From assembly GCA_009903855.1 (NCBI GenBank), contig WYEK01000004.1, positions 1 to 6,233 on the forward strand: 6,233 nucleotides of DNA. Reading direction: 5' to 3'. Below the pieces are notes generated by a model. That model was not told the origin of the DNA. It did not search any database and was given only the letters and a program-made list of their open reading frames with translations. Position numbers and translations under genes: made by a program. The stretch is from Thermocrinis sp. GTDB taxonomy: Bacteria; Aquificota; Aquificia; Aquificales; Aquificaceae. Shown here piece by piece: positions 1 through 6,233 of this stretch (its first letter is position 1; every line of letters begins with the position of its first letter).

Positions 1-463
1 TTCTCTCCTCTCCGTATTCCCTAAGTATTCTTTCCAAATCCTTCTCCGAGTATTTATTGACCACATCAAAGGCGGTTAGCTTCTGTTCTGGGTCCATTCT
101 CATGTCCAAGGGTTCATCCCTCTGAAAGGAAAAACCTCGTGGGCTCTTTAACTGTAGCATAGACATGCCGAGGTCAAAGAGAAAACCATCCACCGCCTCT
201 ATGCCCTCCTCCTTTAAAACCAAGTCAAGGTCTGAATAGCTTGCCTTGTATAGGCTAAACCTTCCCTCAAACTCTCTCAGGTTTTCCCCCGCTTTCTCTA
301 GGGCAAAGGGGTCCCTGTCTATACCTATAACAAAGGCTTGCGGTTTCTTTTCTAAAACTCTCCTTGTGTGTCCCCCAAGTCCTACTGTGCAATCTACGAA
401 AAGCTTTCCTCCGCTTCCCAGAAGTAGGTCTACCGCTTCCTCAAGCAGAACGGGAATATGCAT
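1..463 (-). CDS. rsmH: 16S rRNA (cytosine-1402-N4)-methyltransferase RsmH (MraW), N-terminal half, 3' end outside the window
   Basis: RsmH transfers a methyl group from S-adenosylmethionine to N4 of C1402 in the P-site decoding region of 16S rRNA, acting in the cytoplasm on the small subunit. I translated 154 codons; family members are about 290-310 residues, so roughly half is present. Visible hallmarks are the N-terminal HIPVLLEEAVDLL (residues 2-14), the SAM-binding loop DCTVGLGGHT (24-33), the acidic GIDRDP that would contact the SAM ribose (47-52), and the family block FDLGMS (96-101) followed by RGFSF (109-113) and EPLDMRMD (117-124). The start is well fixed: an in-frame TAA lies six codons upstream (479-481) and no other start codon lies between. 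A GGAG (468-471) sits four bases before the ATG. The gene begins 23 bases inside the end of rnhB, in another frame, so translation is probably coupled. No frameshift is seen in the visible part. Confidence 0.95.
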   Translation of the reverse strand, partial: MHIPVLLEEAVDLLLGSGGKLFVDCTVGLGGHTRRVLEKKPQAFVIGIDRDPFALEKAGENLREFEGRFSLYKASYSDLDLVLKEEGIEAVDGFLFDLGMSMLQLKSPRGFSFQRDEPLDMRMDPEQKLTAFDVVNKYSEKDLERILREYGEER

Positions 464-1052
464 AAAGCTCCAGCTGTCTTAAAGGTAAGAAGCTTTTTCT
501 GTGTATTGGGGTAGGTTTTAACTCCCTCAAGGCTCTCAGGTGGTCCGGCGTAGGATAGCCCTTGTTTTTATGAAAGTTAAAGCCTGGAAAACGTGTGTGG
601 TAGTGTTCCATAATTCTGTCCCTTAGCACCTTTGCCACCACAGAGGCACAAGCACAGCTTAAGCTCCTTTCGTCCCCCTTAACCAAGGGAATGCAGTTAA
701 ATTTTTCCAATTTCACATAGTCTGAGATCACCACATCGAACTTTGTTTTTAGATCTTCCAAAGCCCTCTCCATCGCTAACTTGGTGGCTTTCAGGATGTT
801 TAGTCTGTCTATTACCGTGCTATCAACCACCGCGGTGCCTATGGCTATGGCTATTTTTTTAATATGTTCGTAGGCTTCTTCTCTTTCCTTCTGGGGAAGC
901 TTTTTAGAGTCGCCCTTTAAAAAGGGTTCTGTGAAGGGTGGGAGGATCACCGCGCAGGCTACCACGGGACCCGCCAAGGGTCCCCGCCCTGCCTCATCTA
1001 CACCCGCCACCACAAGTCCCTTCTCCCAGAGGGACCTTTCAAAGTCAAGCAT
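441..1052 (-). CDS. rnhB: Ribonuclease HII
   Basis: RNase HII cuts the RNA strand of RNA-DNA hybrids and starts ribonucleotide excision by nicking at single ribonucleotides in DNA. The 203-residue length is normal for the family. The diagnostic DEAGRGPLAGPVVA motif is at residues 19-32. The expected four metal-binding acids can be placed: D19 and E20 in that motif, D111 in SDYVKL (usually DGNKL), and D127 in KGD. These are followed by the ASVVAKVLRD helix (136-145) and by GYPT (165-168), whose Tyr166 corresponds to the tyrosine that recognises the RNA-DNA junction in studied bacterial enzymes. HRKSF (184-188) near the C-terminus is also typical. The start ATG shares bases with the rplS stop (TAATG). 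Only a purine-rich stretch, with no clear Shine-Dalgarno, precedes it, so it probably depends on re-initiation after rplS. C133 and C135 replace the alanines usually found near the active site. Confidence 0.97.
   Translation of the reverse strand: MLDFERSLWEKGLVVAGVDEAGRGPLAGPVVACAVILPPFTEPFLKGDSKKLPQKEREEAYEHIKKIAIAIGTAVVDSTVIDRLNILKATKLAMERALEDLKTKFDVVISDYVKLEKFNCIPLVKGDERSLSCACASVVAKVLRDRIMEHYHTRFPGFNFHKNKGYPTPDHLRALRELKPTPIHRKSFLPLRQLELYAYSRSA
468..471 (-). promoter_or_regulatory. Ribosome-binding site of rsmH inside rnhB
   Basis: GGAG on the minus strand, four bases before the rsmH ATG and within the last codons of rnhB. The spacing is short, but the in-frame TAA a few codons upstream leaves no other start, so this site decides the start of rsmH. 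Confidence 0.6.
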
Positions 1053-1426
1053 TACTTTTTCTTGAGTTCCCAGGGTTTGATCTCCCTTATCTTGCTTAGG
1101 GCTTCTTTACCCTTGTACTTTCTCAGGAAGTAGAGCCTTGCCCTACGCACCTTTCCATACTTCACAAGCTCTATCTTCTCAATGTTAGAACTGTAGTAGG
1201 GAAATGTCCTCTCTATACCCACTCCGTAGGACTCCCTGCGGACTGTGAAGGTCTTATCCAGCCCTGAGCCTCTTATTCTTATAACCACACCCTCAAAAGG
1301 CTGAACTCTTTCCTTTTCACCTTCCACTATCTTGTAATAAACCCTAACTGTGTTTCCAACCTTCAGTTCGGGAAATTCCCTTTGGGGGGTGTAAACTTTT
1401 TGAACCTCTTGCAACAAACCACCCAT
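1052..1426 (-). CDS. rplS: 50S ribosomal protein L19
   Basis: L19 is a large-subunit protein at the interface with the 30S subunit, contacting 16S rRNA in an intersubunit bridge. The 124-residue product is slightly longer than the usual 115 or so because of a short Lys-rich C-terminal tail (about 116-124). Family blocks are clear: VGNTVRVYYKIVEGEKERVQ (23-42), FEGVVIRIRGSGLDKTFTVR (44-63), GVGIERTFPYYS (68-79) and the highly conserved GKVRRARLYFLR (91-102). The start is supported by a GGAGGT six bases upstream (1433-1438). It heads a tight run with rnhB (one-base overlap) and rsmH. In many bacteria rplS follows rpsP-rimM-trmD; here the upstream neighbour is an anion transporter, and a TATAAT lies just ahead of the gene, so it may be transcribed from its own promoter. 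Confidence 0.98.
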   Translation of the reverse strand: MGGLLQEVQKVYTPQREFPELKVGNTVRVYYKIVEGEKERVQPFEGVVIRIRGSGLDKTFTVRRESYGVGIERTFPYYSSNIEKIELVKYGKVRRARLYFLRKYKGKEALSKIREIKPWELKKK

Positions 1427-1432
1427 GGCTTT

Positions 1433-1438
1433 ACCTCC
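1433..1438 (-). promoter_or_regulatory. Strong ribosome-binding site of rplS
   Basis: GGAGGT read on the minus strand, six bases before the rplS ATG. It is the best match to the anti-Shine-Dalgarno sequence at any gene start visible here and supports the 1426 start. The SulP and rnhB starts have no comparable site, which fits rplS being the independently initiated first gene of the translation block. Confidence 0.85.
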
Positions 1439-1457
1439 GCTTTTTAAAGGACTTAAT

Positions 1458-1487
1458 ATTATATTACAAGTTTATTACTGGTTTGAA
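1458..1487 (-). promoter_or_regulatory. Candidate sigma-70-type promoter for rplS-rnhB-rsmH
   Basis: Read on the minus strand, a perfect TATAAT -10 hexamer occupies 1463-1458, immediately after the SulP stop codon (1466-1464), inside the only AT-rich spacer of the window. The best -35 candidate is poor: TTCAAA at 1487-1482 with an 18-base spacer, within the SulP coding end. Transcription would begin near 1450-1452, giving a 5' leader of about 25 bases that carries the GGAGGT site. The -10 is seen directly; promoter function is inferred. An AT-rich spacer can produce this hexamer by chance. Confidence 0.4.
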
Positions 1488-3245
1488 ATCGGCGGGCTTA
1501 ACACTGTAGCACTCTTTAAAGACTGCGTAGGGGCAAACCTTGGCACAGTATTCATGGTCTAGCTTTTTAAACAGCTCGGTTATGGACTGACCCTTTGAGT
1601 CAAAGACAAGGTCCTCTCTAACCTTTTTGTCAAAGCCAAGCCTGTCCAATATAGGGAAGACATCACAACCAATGTTTGCAAGGGCAGGTTCTAAGCCCAT
1701 CCTTTTTAGTTCATCAAAGAGCCTCATAAGGGTCTGTCCACCGGTGGCATCAATGTAATTGACCGCCTCAAAATCTATTAGCACATACTTTAATGGTCTG
1801 TCCTTTTTTCTTTCCTGTGCCTTTTGGAGAATGTATTCATAAACATACTCTGCGTTGGCGTAGTATACAGACATGTTGGGTCTTATGTACAGTATCTGAG
1901 GACATTCGGGCAATTTTTCCCTTTCTGCGTTTACAAAGGTGTGAGACTGGGGATTTCTTGTTAGCACCATAATACGTGGATACATGGTTTTATAGACAAA
2001 AGAGCCAAGGGATATTACAGTACCAAGGGTAAGGGCAACCCACAGGTCCATAAAGAAAACGCTGGCAAAGGTTATGCCTGCAATGATACCATCCATCCTA
2101 TTGATTTTATAAAGCTTAAAAATCTCCTGAGGTCTTATGAGGCTTATGACCGCAGAGAGCACTATGGCAGACAGGGTCGCCTTTGGGAGGTAATAAAAAG
2201 CGGGAGCCAAAAGCAAAAGGGTAAGACCGATAACCGAGGCGGTTATTACGCTTGCCATAGGACTTTTGGCACCCAGCTGAAAGTTCAGGGCGGACCTTGA
2301 AAAGGAGCCTCCCACCGGAAAGCCTTTAAATATTCCCGCCACAATGTTGGCGAGCCCTTGACCTATTAGTTCTTGGTTTGCGTCCCATTTGTCTCCCGCC
2401 TGAAGGGCTAAACGTTTAGCTATAGACACCGCTTCCACCAAGCCAAAGGCAGCTACCACAAAGGCACCACCCCAAAGGGATGCCAAAGTTTCAAAACCTA
2501 CTGATGGAAAGTGTAGACCTGGTATACCCTGAGGCACATCTCCCACAATGGAAACGCCAAAGTTTTTAAGCTGAAAGTAGTAAGATAGAAGGGAGGTTAT
2601 TATAACCGCCAGCAACGCCCCCGGCACAAGGGGATGGACCTTTCTTGAGAGCCAAATAATGGCATAGGCTAAGACTCCTATTGCCAGTGTGTATGGGTTA
2701 GTTTGCCCTATCTTTTGGATTATATCCACGACCACGTCATATATATGGGTAGTTTGAACCACTTTAAAACCCAAGAAGTGTCCCACCTGAGATAGGGCTA
2801 TAACCAAGGCGCCCGCACTTATAAAACCCGTTATTACACTGGTGGGTATAAGCTCTACCACAAAGCCTAACTTAAAGAGTCCTACAAAAAGCCTTATGAA
2901 GCCCACCATGAGGGCTAAGACCGCCATCAGTTCTATCCATCTTTGGGAGCCCGGCTCTGCGAGCCCTTGCACCGCAGAGGCAGAAAGAAGGGCGGTCATC
3001 GCCACTGGACCCGTTGCCAAAAACCTTGAACTGCCAAAGAGGGCTGCCACAGCCACCGGCAAAAAGGATGCATAGAGCCCGTAGATGGGTGGCATGCCTG
3101 CCAGCAAGGCGTAAGCCATACCCTGGGGCACCAAAACCGCTGCTACAGTGAGCCCAGCTATCAGATCTCTAATAAACTTATCTCTGTCGTAGTCCTTGAA
3201 CCAAATAAGAAAGGGTGCAGGGTTGAAGTTAACGCCTATCTTCAT
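1464..3245 (-). CDS. SulP/SLC26-family anion transporter with C-terminal STAS domain
   Basis: This is an inner-membrane anion transporter of the SulP (SLC26) family; characterised members carry sulfate, bicarbonate or dicarboxylates, and the substrate here is unknown. With the chosen start it has 593 residues, typical for the family. A short cytoplasmic N-terminus leads into the first membrane helix with VPQGMAYALLAGMPPIYGLY (39-58), the family signature. Many hydrophobic segments follow, with GLVEAVSIAKRLA (268-280), NQELIGQGLANI (290-301) and GFPVGGSFSRSALN (308-321), all conserved SulP blocks. The STAS domain spans about 448-561, with DFEAVNYIDATGG (491-503) holding the loop that in anti-sigma antagonists carries the phosphorylated Ser/Thr. 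A tail with Cys567, Cys571 and Cys579 follows. All five cysteines are in the cytoplasmic part. The frame stays open 27 codons further upstream to 3326, but that stretch lies inside the RND gene. ATG 3245, with only a weak GGA before it, is preferred because family homology begins right after it. It overlaps the RND end by 17 bases. Confidence 0.93.
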   Translation of the reverse strand: MKIGVNFNPAPFLIWFKDYDRDKFIRDLIAGLTVAAVLVPQGMAYALLAGMPPIYGLYASFLPVAVAALFGSSRFLATGPVAMTALLSASAVQGLAEPGSQRWIELMAVLALMVGFIRLFVGLFKLGFVVELIPTSVITGFISAGALVIALSQVGHFLGFKVVQTTHIYDVVVDIIQKIGQTNPYTLAIGVLAYAIIWLSRKVHPLVPGALLAVIITSLLSYYFQLKNFGVSIVGDVPQGIPGLHFPSVGFETLASLWGGAFVVAAFGLVEAVSIAKRLALQAGDKWDANQELIGQGLANIVAGIFKGFPVGGSFSRSALNFQLGAKSPMASVITASVIGLTLLLLAPAFYYLPKATLSAIVLSAVISLIRPQEIFKLYKINRMDGIIAGITFASVFFMDLWVALTLGTVISLGSFVYKTMYPRIMVLTRNPQSHTFVNAEREKLPECPQILYIRPNMSVYYANAEYVYEYILQKAQERKKDRPLKYVLIDFEAVNYIDATGGQTLMRLFDELKRMGLEPALANIGCDVFPILDRLGFDKKVREDLVFDSKGQSITELFKKLDHEYCAKVCPYAVFKECYSVKPADFKPVINL

Positions 3246-6233
3246 TTTTTTCCATTTTAACACCAAACTTTTCATAGACTGAGGGCAGAATGAGTAGTGT
3301 AAGCAGAGTGGAAGTAAAAATTCCACCTATAACCACCAAGGCTAAGGGCTTTTGAACCTCCGAGCCTATGCCCTCTGATAAAAGCATGGGCACCAATCCG
3401 AGGGATGTGGCGGTGGCGGTTATCAGGATTGGTCTTAGCCTTCTGCTGGCACCTTGAACCACCGCGGACCTGATGGGTAAGCCATCCTCTAAAAGGCTCT
3501 TTATGTAAGAGACAAGCACCACACCGTTTAGGGTAGCTATGCCAAAGACCGCTATAAAGCCTATGGCGGAGGGCACCGAGAGGTTGTAGCCGGAAAGATA
3601 CAGAGCAAACACTCCGCCTATTGTGGCAAAGGGAACATTTAGCATAACTATCAGGGCGTCCCTTACCGAGTTGTAGTTTATGTAAAGGAGTAAGAATATT
3701 AAGGCTATTGCGATGGGAACTACCACCGCTAATCTTTTCATAGCCCTCTCTTGGTTTTCAAACTGACCCCCAAAGGTTATGAAGTAGCCAGGTGGAAGCT
3801 TAACTTCTTTGGAGAGTTTTTCTTTTAGCTCTTTCACAAAGCTACCCAAGTCCCTTCCGGAGACGTCGCACTGCACCAAGGCAAACCTTATACCGTTTTC
3901 TCTTCTTATCTTTTGAAAGCCTTCGGCAACTTCAAGGTCTGCCACCTGAGAAAGACTTATCAAGCTACCATCCTTTAAAAGGAGTGGGAGGTTTTTCAAG
4001 GTCTCTAAGTCCTTGTCCCTTAGGCTAACCACTATAGGGAAAAGGATCTGGTCCTTCTGAAGGTAGCCCACCTCCTTTCCACCAAGGGCATAGGCAACCA
4101 ACTCCATAAGCTCCGCGGTGGTTAGGTCGTACCGCTTTAGCTCCTCCATCTTTGGGATTATCCTTAGTTGTGCCTTTCCCGATTGGGCTTCTGTTTCCAC
4201 ATCCACAGCACCTTTTACGCTCCTGACGATTTCTTCCACCTGTTGGGCGAGCTCGTTTATCTTTTGTAGGTCATCCCCAAAGATCTTTATGGCAACCGTT
4301 GCTTTTACGCCCGAGATTAGCTCGTCTATCCTCATCTGTATAGGCTGTGTGAAGCTAAACTCCACGCCGGGCACGTCTTTTAGCTTTTCCCTGAGTATAC
4401 TTACAAACTCTTCTCTGCTTTTAAAAGTCTTCCATTCGGAAGCAGGCTTTAGAATAACAAAGGTTTCTATGTAGCTAACATCCTCCGGCTCTCCCACCTC
4501 CGCCCTTCCTATGTTGGAAAAGGTTCTGACCACTTCGGGATACTGCAAGGCGGTTTCTTCTACGAGCTTGGCCACTCTCTTTGCTTCCTCCAAGGATACG
4601 TTCGGGTCCAAAAAGGACTTTACCAAAACTGCACCCTCCTCAAGCTCCGGAGCAAATTCCGTTCCCACCCTGGAAAGCAAAAAGAGTGAAAAGACAAAGG
4701 AAACCACCGCAAAGGCTATAAGAATTGGTCTTATCTTAAGGGCTTTTTCCAACAGAGCCAAATACTTTTCCCTTAGCTTGGCAAATATATAGGTCTCTTC
4801 TTTTCCACCCTTCAAGAAGTAGTATGAGAGCACGGGCATAAAGAACAAGGCAACCACCAAGGAGGATAAGAGGGCGAATATGATGGTGAGGGCAAGAGGC
4901 TTGTAGTATTTCCCTTCCACCGATTCAAAGGTAAAGATGGGTAAAAAGACCACAATTATCACAGCTATGGCAAAGCTTACGGGCTTTATCACCTCACTCA
5001 CCGCATCTGCTATCACCGAAAGCTTGTTGTGTGTTTTTGCTTCAGAGAGATGTTTGTAGATGTTTTCCACCACAACTACAGTGGCGTCCGCAAAGAGTCC
5101 AATGCCTATGGCTAAACCACCTAAGGACATGAGATTTCCCGAAAGTCCAGTTTGCTTCATTAGGATAAAGGTCAAGAGCATGGTAAGAGGAATGGAGAGA
5201 ACCACCAACAGGGCGGTTCTTATGTTCCAAAGATAGAGCATTATGGCAATAGACACAAGCACTATACCCTCCAGCAGGGCTCTTTCAACGGTATAAAGGG
5301 CACGCTCCGTAAGGTAAGACTGGTCGTATAGGATTTCTATCTTCACACCCTCTGGAAGAATTTTCTGAGCTTCCTTTATTTTCTCTTTCAGCATAGAAAC
5401 AAGCTCCATAGTGTTGGTGTTGATCCTCTTTAATACGATGTTCCCTTGAACTTCTTCGCCGTTTAGAGTAAAGGCACCCCTTCTGTTGGGAAGCTCCCCC
5501 GGTTCTATTTGGGCTGTCTGCCCCAAGAGTACAGAAACCCCCTCCGCCTTCTTTATAGGTATGTTCTTGAGTTCTTCTATGCTCTTTATCCTTCCAAGAC
5601 CTCTTACCACAAGGTCCCCATGCGGAGACATCAAAAAGCCCCCACCCGCTATCTGGTTATACTCTTCTAAGGACTTTATTACGTCTTGGAAGGTTATTCC
5701 GTAGAGGCTCATGGCGGTTGGGTCAAGCTTTATCAGGTAAGCCCTTTCAGGTCCCCACTGGGATATCTCCTCAACGCCATCCACCGACTTTATCAGTGGC
5801 TTTACCTTCCACATCTGGAGGGTTTTTAGGTCTTCCAGGGAGTGGTTTCCGCTCTCGTCCACCAAGGCATAAAAGAGCACGTTTCCAAGTCCTGATGTGT
5901 TTGGACCCATCCTTGGGATATAGCCGGGAGGTATTTGGGCTTGGGCTTCTTGGAGTTTTTGAGACACTAAATTTCTGGCAAAATAAACATCCGTACCTTC
6001 CTTAAAAAAGACTGTAACATAAGAAAGTCCGGGCAAGCTTACAGACCTCACAAGTTCCACACCGTTCAGCCCCGACATCACCGACTCTATGGGCTTTGTA
6101 ACCAAAACTTCAGTTTCCTCCGCAGAAAGTCCGGGAGTTTCTGTATAGATTACCACCTGAACGGGTGTAGGGTCTGGGAAGGTGTCTATTGGAAGCTTCA
6201 AAAAGCTCCATATTCCCACTCCGACCATCAACA
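3229..6233 (-). CDS. Heavy-metal efflux RND transporter (CzcA/CusA family), N-terminus outside the window
   Basis: This is the proton-driven inner-membrane pump of a tripartite metal export system, working as a trimer with a periplasmic adaptor and an outer-membrane channel. About 1000 residues are visible and family length is about 1020-1060, so only some 20-25 N-terminal residues are missing. The TTG at 6231 is an internal codon, not a start. Numbering from that codon: LPIDTFPDPTPVQV (13-26) is the typical entry to the first periplasmic domain. Membrane helices lie around 318-335, 339-358, 368-388, 413-432, 445-470, 500-520, 834-851, 858-877, 885-908, 930-950 and 962-985. The TM4 proton-relay segment reads AIGIGLFADATVVVVEN (374-390), with D382 and E389 present but no Asp at the CzcA DFG position. 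The second periplasmic half is CzcA-like: QPIQMRIDELISGVK (629-643), FGDD (651-654), GRDLGSF (792-798). CusA's three copper-binding methionines are absent. Metal specificity is therefore uncertain. It is probably co-translated with the SulP gene. Confidence 0.95.
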   Translation of the reverse strand, partial: LMVGVGIWSFLKLPIDTFPDPTPVQVVIYTETPGLSAEETEVLVTKPIESVMSGLNGVELVRSVSLPGLSYVTVFFKEGTDVYFARNLVSQKLQEAQAQIPPGYIPRMGPNTSGLGNVLFYALVDESGNHSLEDLKTLQMWKVKPLIKSVDGVEEISQWGPERAYLIKLDPTAMSLYGITFQDVIKSLEEYNQIAGGGFLMSPHGDLVVRGLGRIKSIEELKNIPIKKAEGVSVLLGQTAQIEPGELPNRRGAFTLNGEEVQGNIVLKRINTNTMELVSMLKEKIKEAQKILPEGVKIEILYDQSYLTERALYTVERALLEGIVLVSIAIMLYLWNIRTALLVVLSIPLTMLLTFILMKQTGLSGNLMSLGGLAIGIGLFADATVVVVENIYKHLSEAKTHNKLSVIADAVSEVIKPVSFAIAVIIVVFLPIFTFESVEGKYYKPLALTIIFALLSSLVVALFFMPVLSYYFLKGGKEETYIFAKLREKYLALLEKALKIRPILIAFAVVSFVFSLFLLSRVGTEFAPELEEGAVLVKSFLDPNVSLEEAKRVAKLVEETALQYPEVVRTFSNIGRAEVGEPEDVSYIETFVILKPASEWKTFKSREEFVSILREKLKDVPGVEFSFTQPIQMRIDELISGVKATVAIKIFGDDLQKINELAQQVEEIVRSVKGAVDVETEAQSGKAQLRIIPKMEELKRYDLTTAELMELVAYALGGKEVGYLQKDQILFPIVVSLRDKDLETLKNLPLLLKDGSLISLSQVADLEVAEGFQKIRRENGIRFALVQCDVSGRDLGSFVKELKEKLSKEVKLPPGYFITFGGQFENQERAMKRLAVVVPIAIALIFLLLYINYNSVRDALIVMLNVPFATIGGVFALYLSGYNLSVPSAIGFIAVFGIATLNGVVLVSYIKSLLEDGLPIRSAVVQGASRRLRPILITATATSLGLVPMLLSEGIGSEVQKPLALVVIGGIFTSTLLTLLILPSVYEKFGVKMEKNEDRR

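Noticed and set aside
1439..1463. Possible rho-independent terminator between the SulP gene and rplS
   Set aside because: There is no GC-rich inverted repeat followed by a T run on the minus strand; the spacer is simply AT-rich and better explained as a promoter element.
3246..3326. 27-codon upstream extension of the SulP reading frame to an ATG at 3326
   Set aside because: It lies within the RND coding end, has no ribosome-binding site and no SulP-like sequence; family homology starts just after the ATG at 3245.
4118..4474. 118-codon open frame on the plus strand, antisense to the RND gene
   Set aside because: Its Ser-rich composition is the usual reverse-complement shadow of a Lys/Glu-rich gene; there is no ribosome-binding site or recognisable domain. 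The same holds for the other plus-strand open frames at 246-482, 2842-3075, 4511-4792, 5486-5704 and 5718-6005.
5042..5230. 62-codon open frame on the minus strand within the RND gene
   Set aside because: It overlaps the conserved TM3-TM4 region of the pump in another frame, and its translation is Trp/His/Cys-rich and resembles no protein family.
6226..6231. TTG/ATG at the right edge as the true start of the RND gene
   Set aside because: Known family members have about 20-25 more residues, including the rest of the first membrane helix, before this point. The frame is open to the edge, so the gene continues outside.

Overview
The window is almost entirely coding. All five genes lie on the minus strand, so they are transcribed from right to left. 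In transcription order they are: a heavy-metal RND efflux transporter (5' end outside the window), a SulP/SLC26-family anion transporter with a C-terminal STAS domain, rplS (ribosomal protein L19), rnhB (RNase HII), and rsmH (16S rRNA m4C1402 methyltransferase, 3' half outside the window). The only real intergenic gap is 37 bases, between the SulP gene and rplS. I see no RNA gene, insertion sequence, CRISPR array, long repeat or rho-independent terminator.

Organism: the proteins are rich in Lys, Glu and Arg. Arginine is often encoded by AGG/AGA and isoleucine often by ATA. Genes overlap or abut, and translation genes sit in unusual groupings. This suggests a thermophilic bacterium of the Aquificales, of the Hydrogenobacter/Thermocrinis/Aquifex kind. 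That is an inference from protein style and codon use, not a database match.

Transport block (1464-6233): the RND gene encodes the inner-membrane, proton-driven pump of a CzcCBA/CusCBA-type tripartite system. Its outer-membrane factor and periplasmic adaptor would be expected further upstream, beyond the right edge. The SulP start overlaps the end of the RND gene by 17 bases, so the two are probably co-translated. SulP proteins take up or exchange sulfate, bicarbonate, dicarboxylates or related anions; the substrate cannot be read from sequence.

Translation block (1-1426): directly after the SulP stop codon there is a perfect TATAAT, then a strong GGAGGT ribosome-binding site before rplS. 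This block may therefore have its own promoter as well as receiving read-through from the transport genes. rplS and rnhB share a TAATG stop/start, and rsmH starts 23 bases inside the end of rnhB, so the three look like one translationally coupled unit. rplS-rnhB is a widespread pair, but trmD, the common upstream neighbour of rplS, is replaced here by SulP. rsmH is also away from its usual place in the mra/dcw cell-wall cluster.

Most of the window is ordinary housekeeping and transport. The points most worth a second look are the mixed metal-site signature of the RND pump, a cysteine cluster at the C-terminus of the SulP protein, and the rearranged rplS/rsmH neighbourhood. I did not find a convincing undescribed system.
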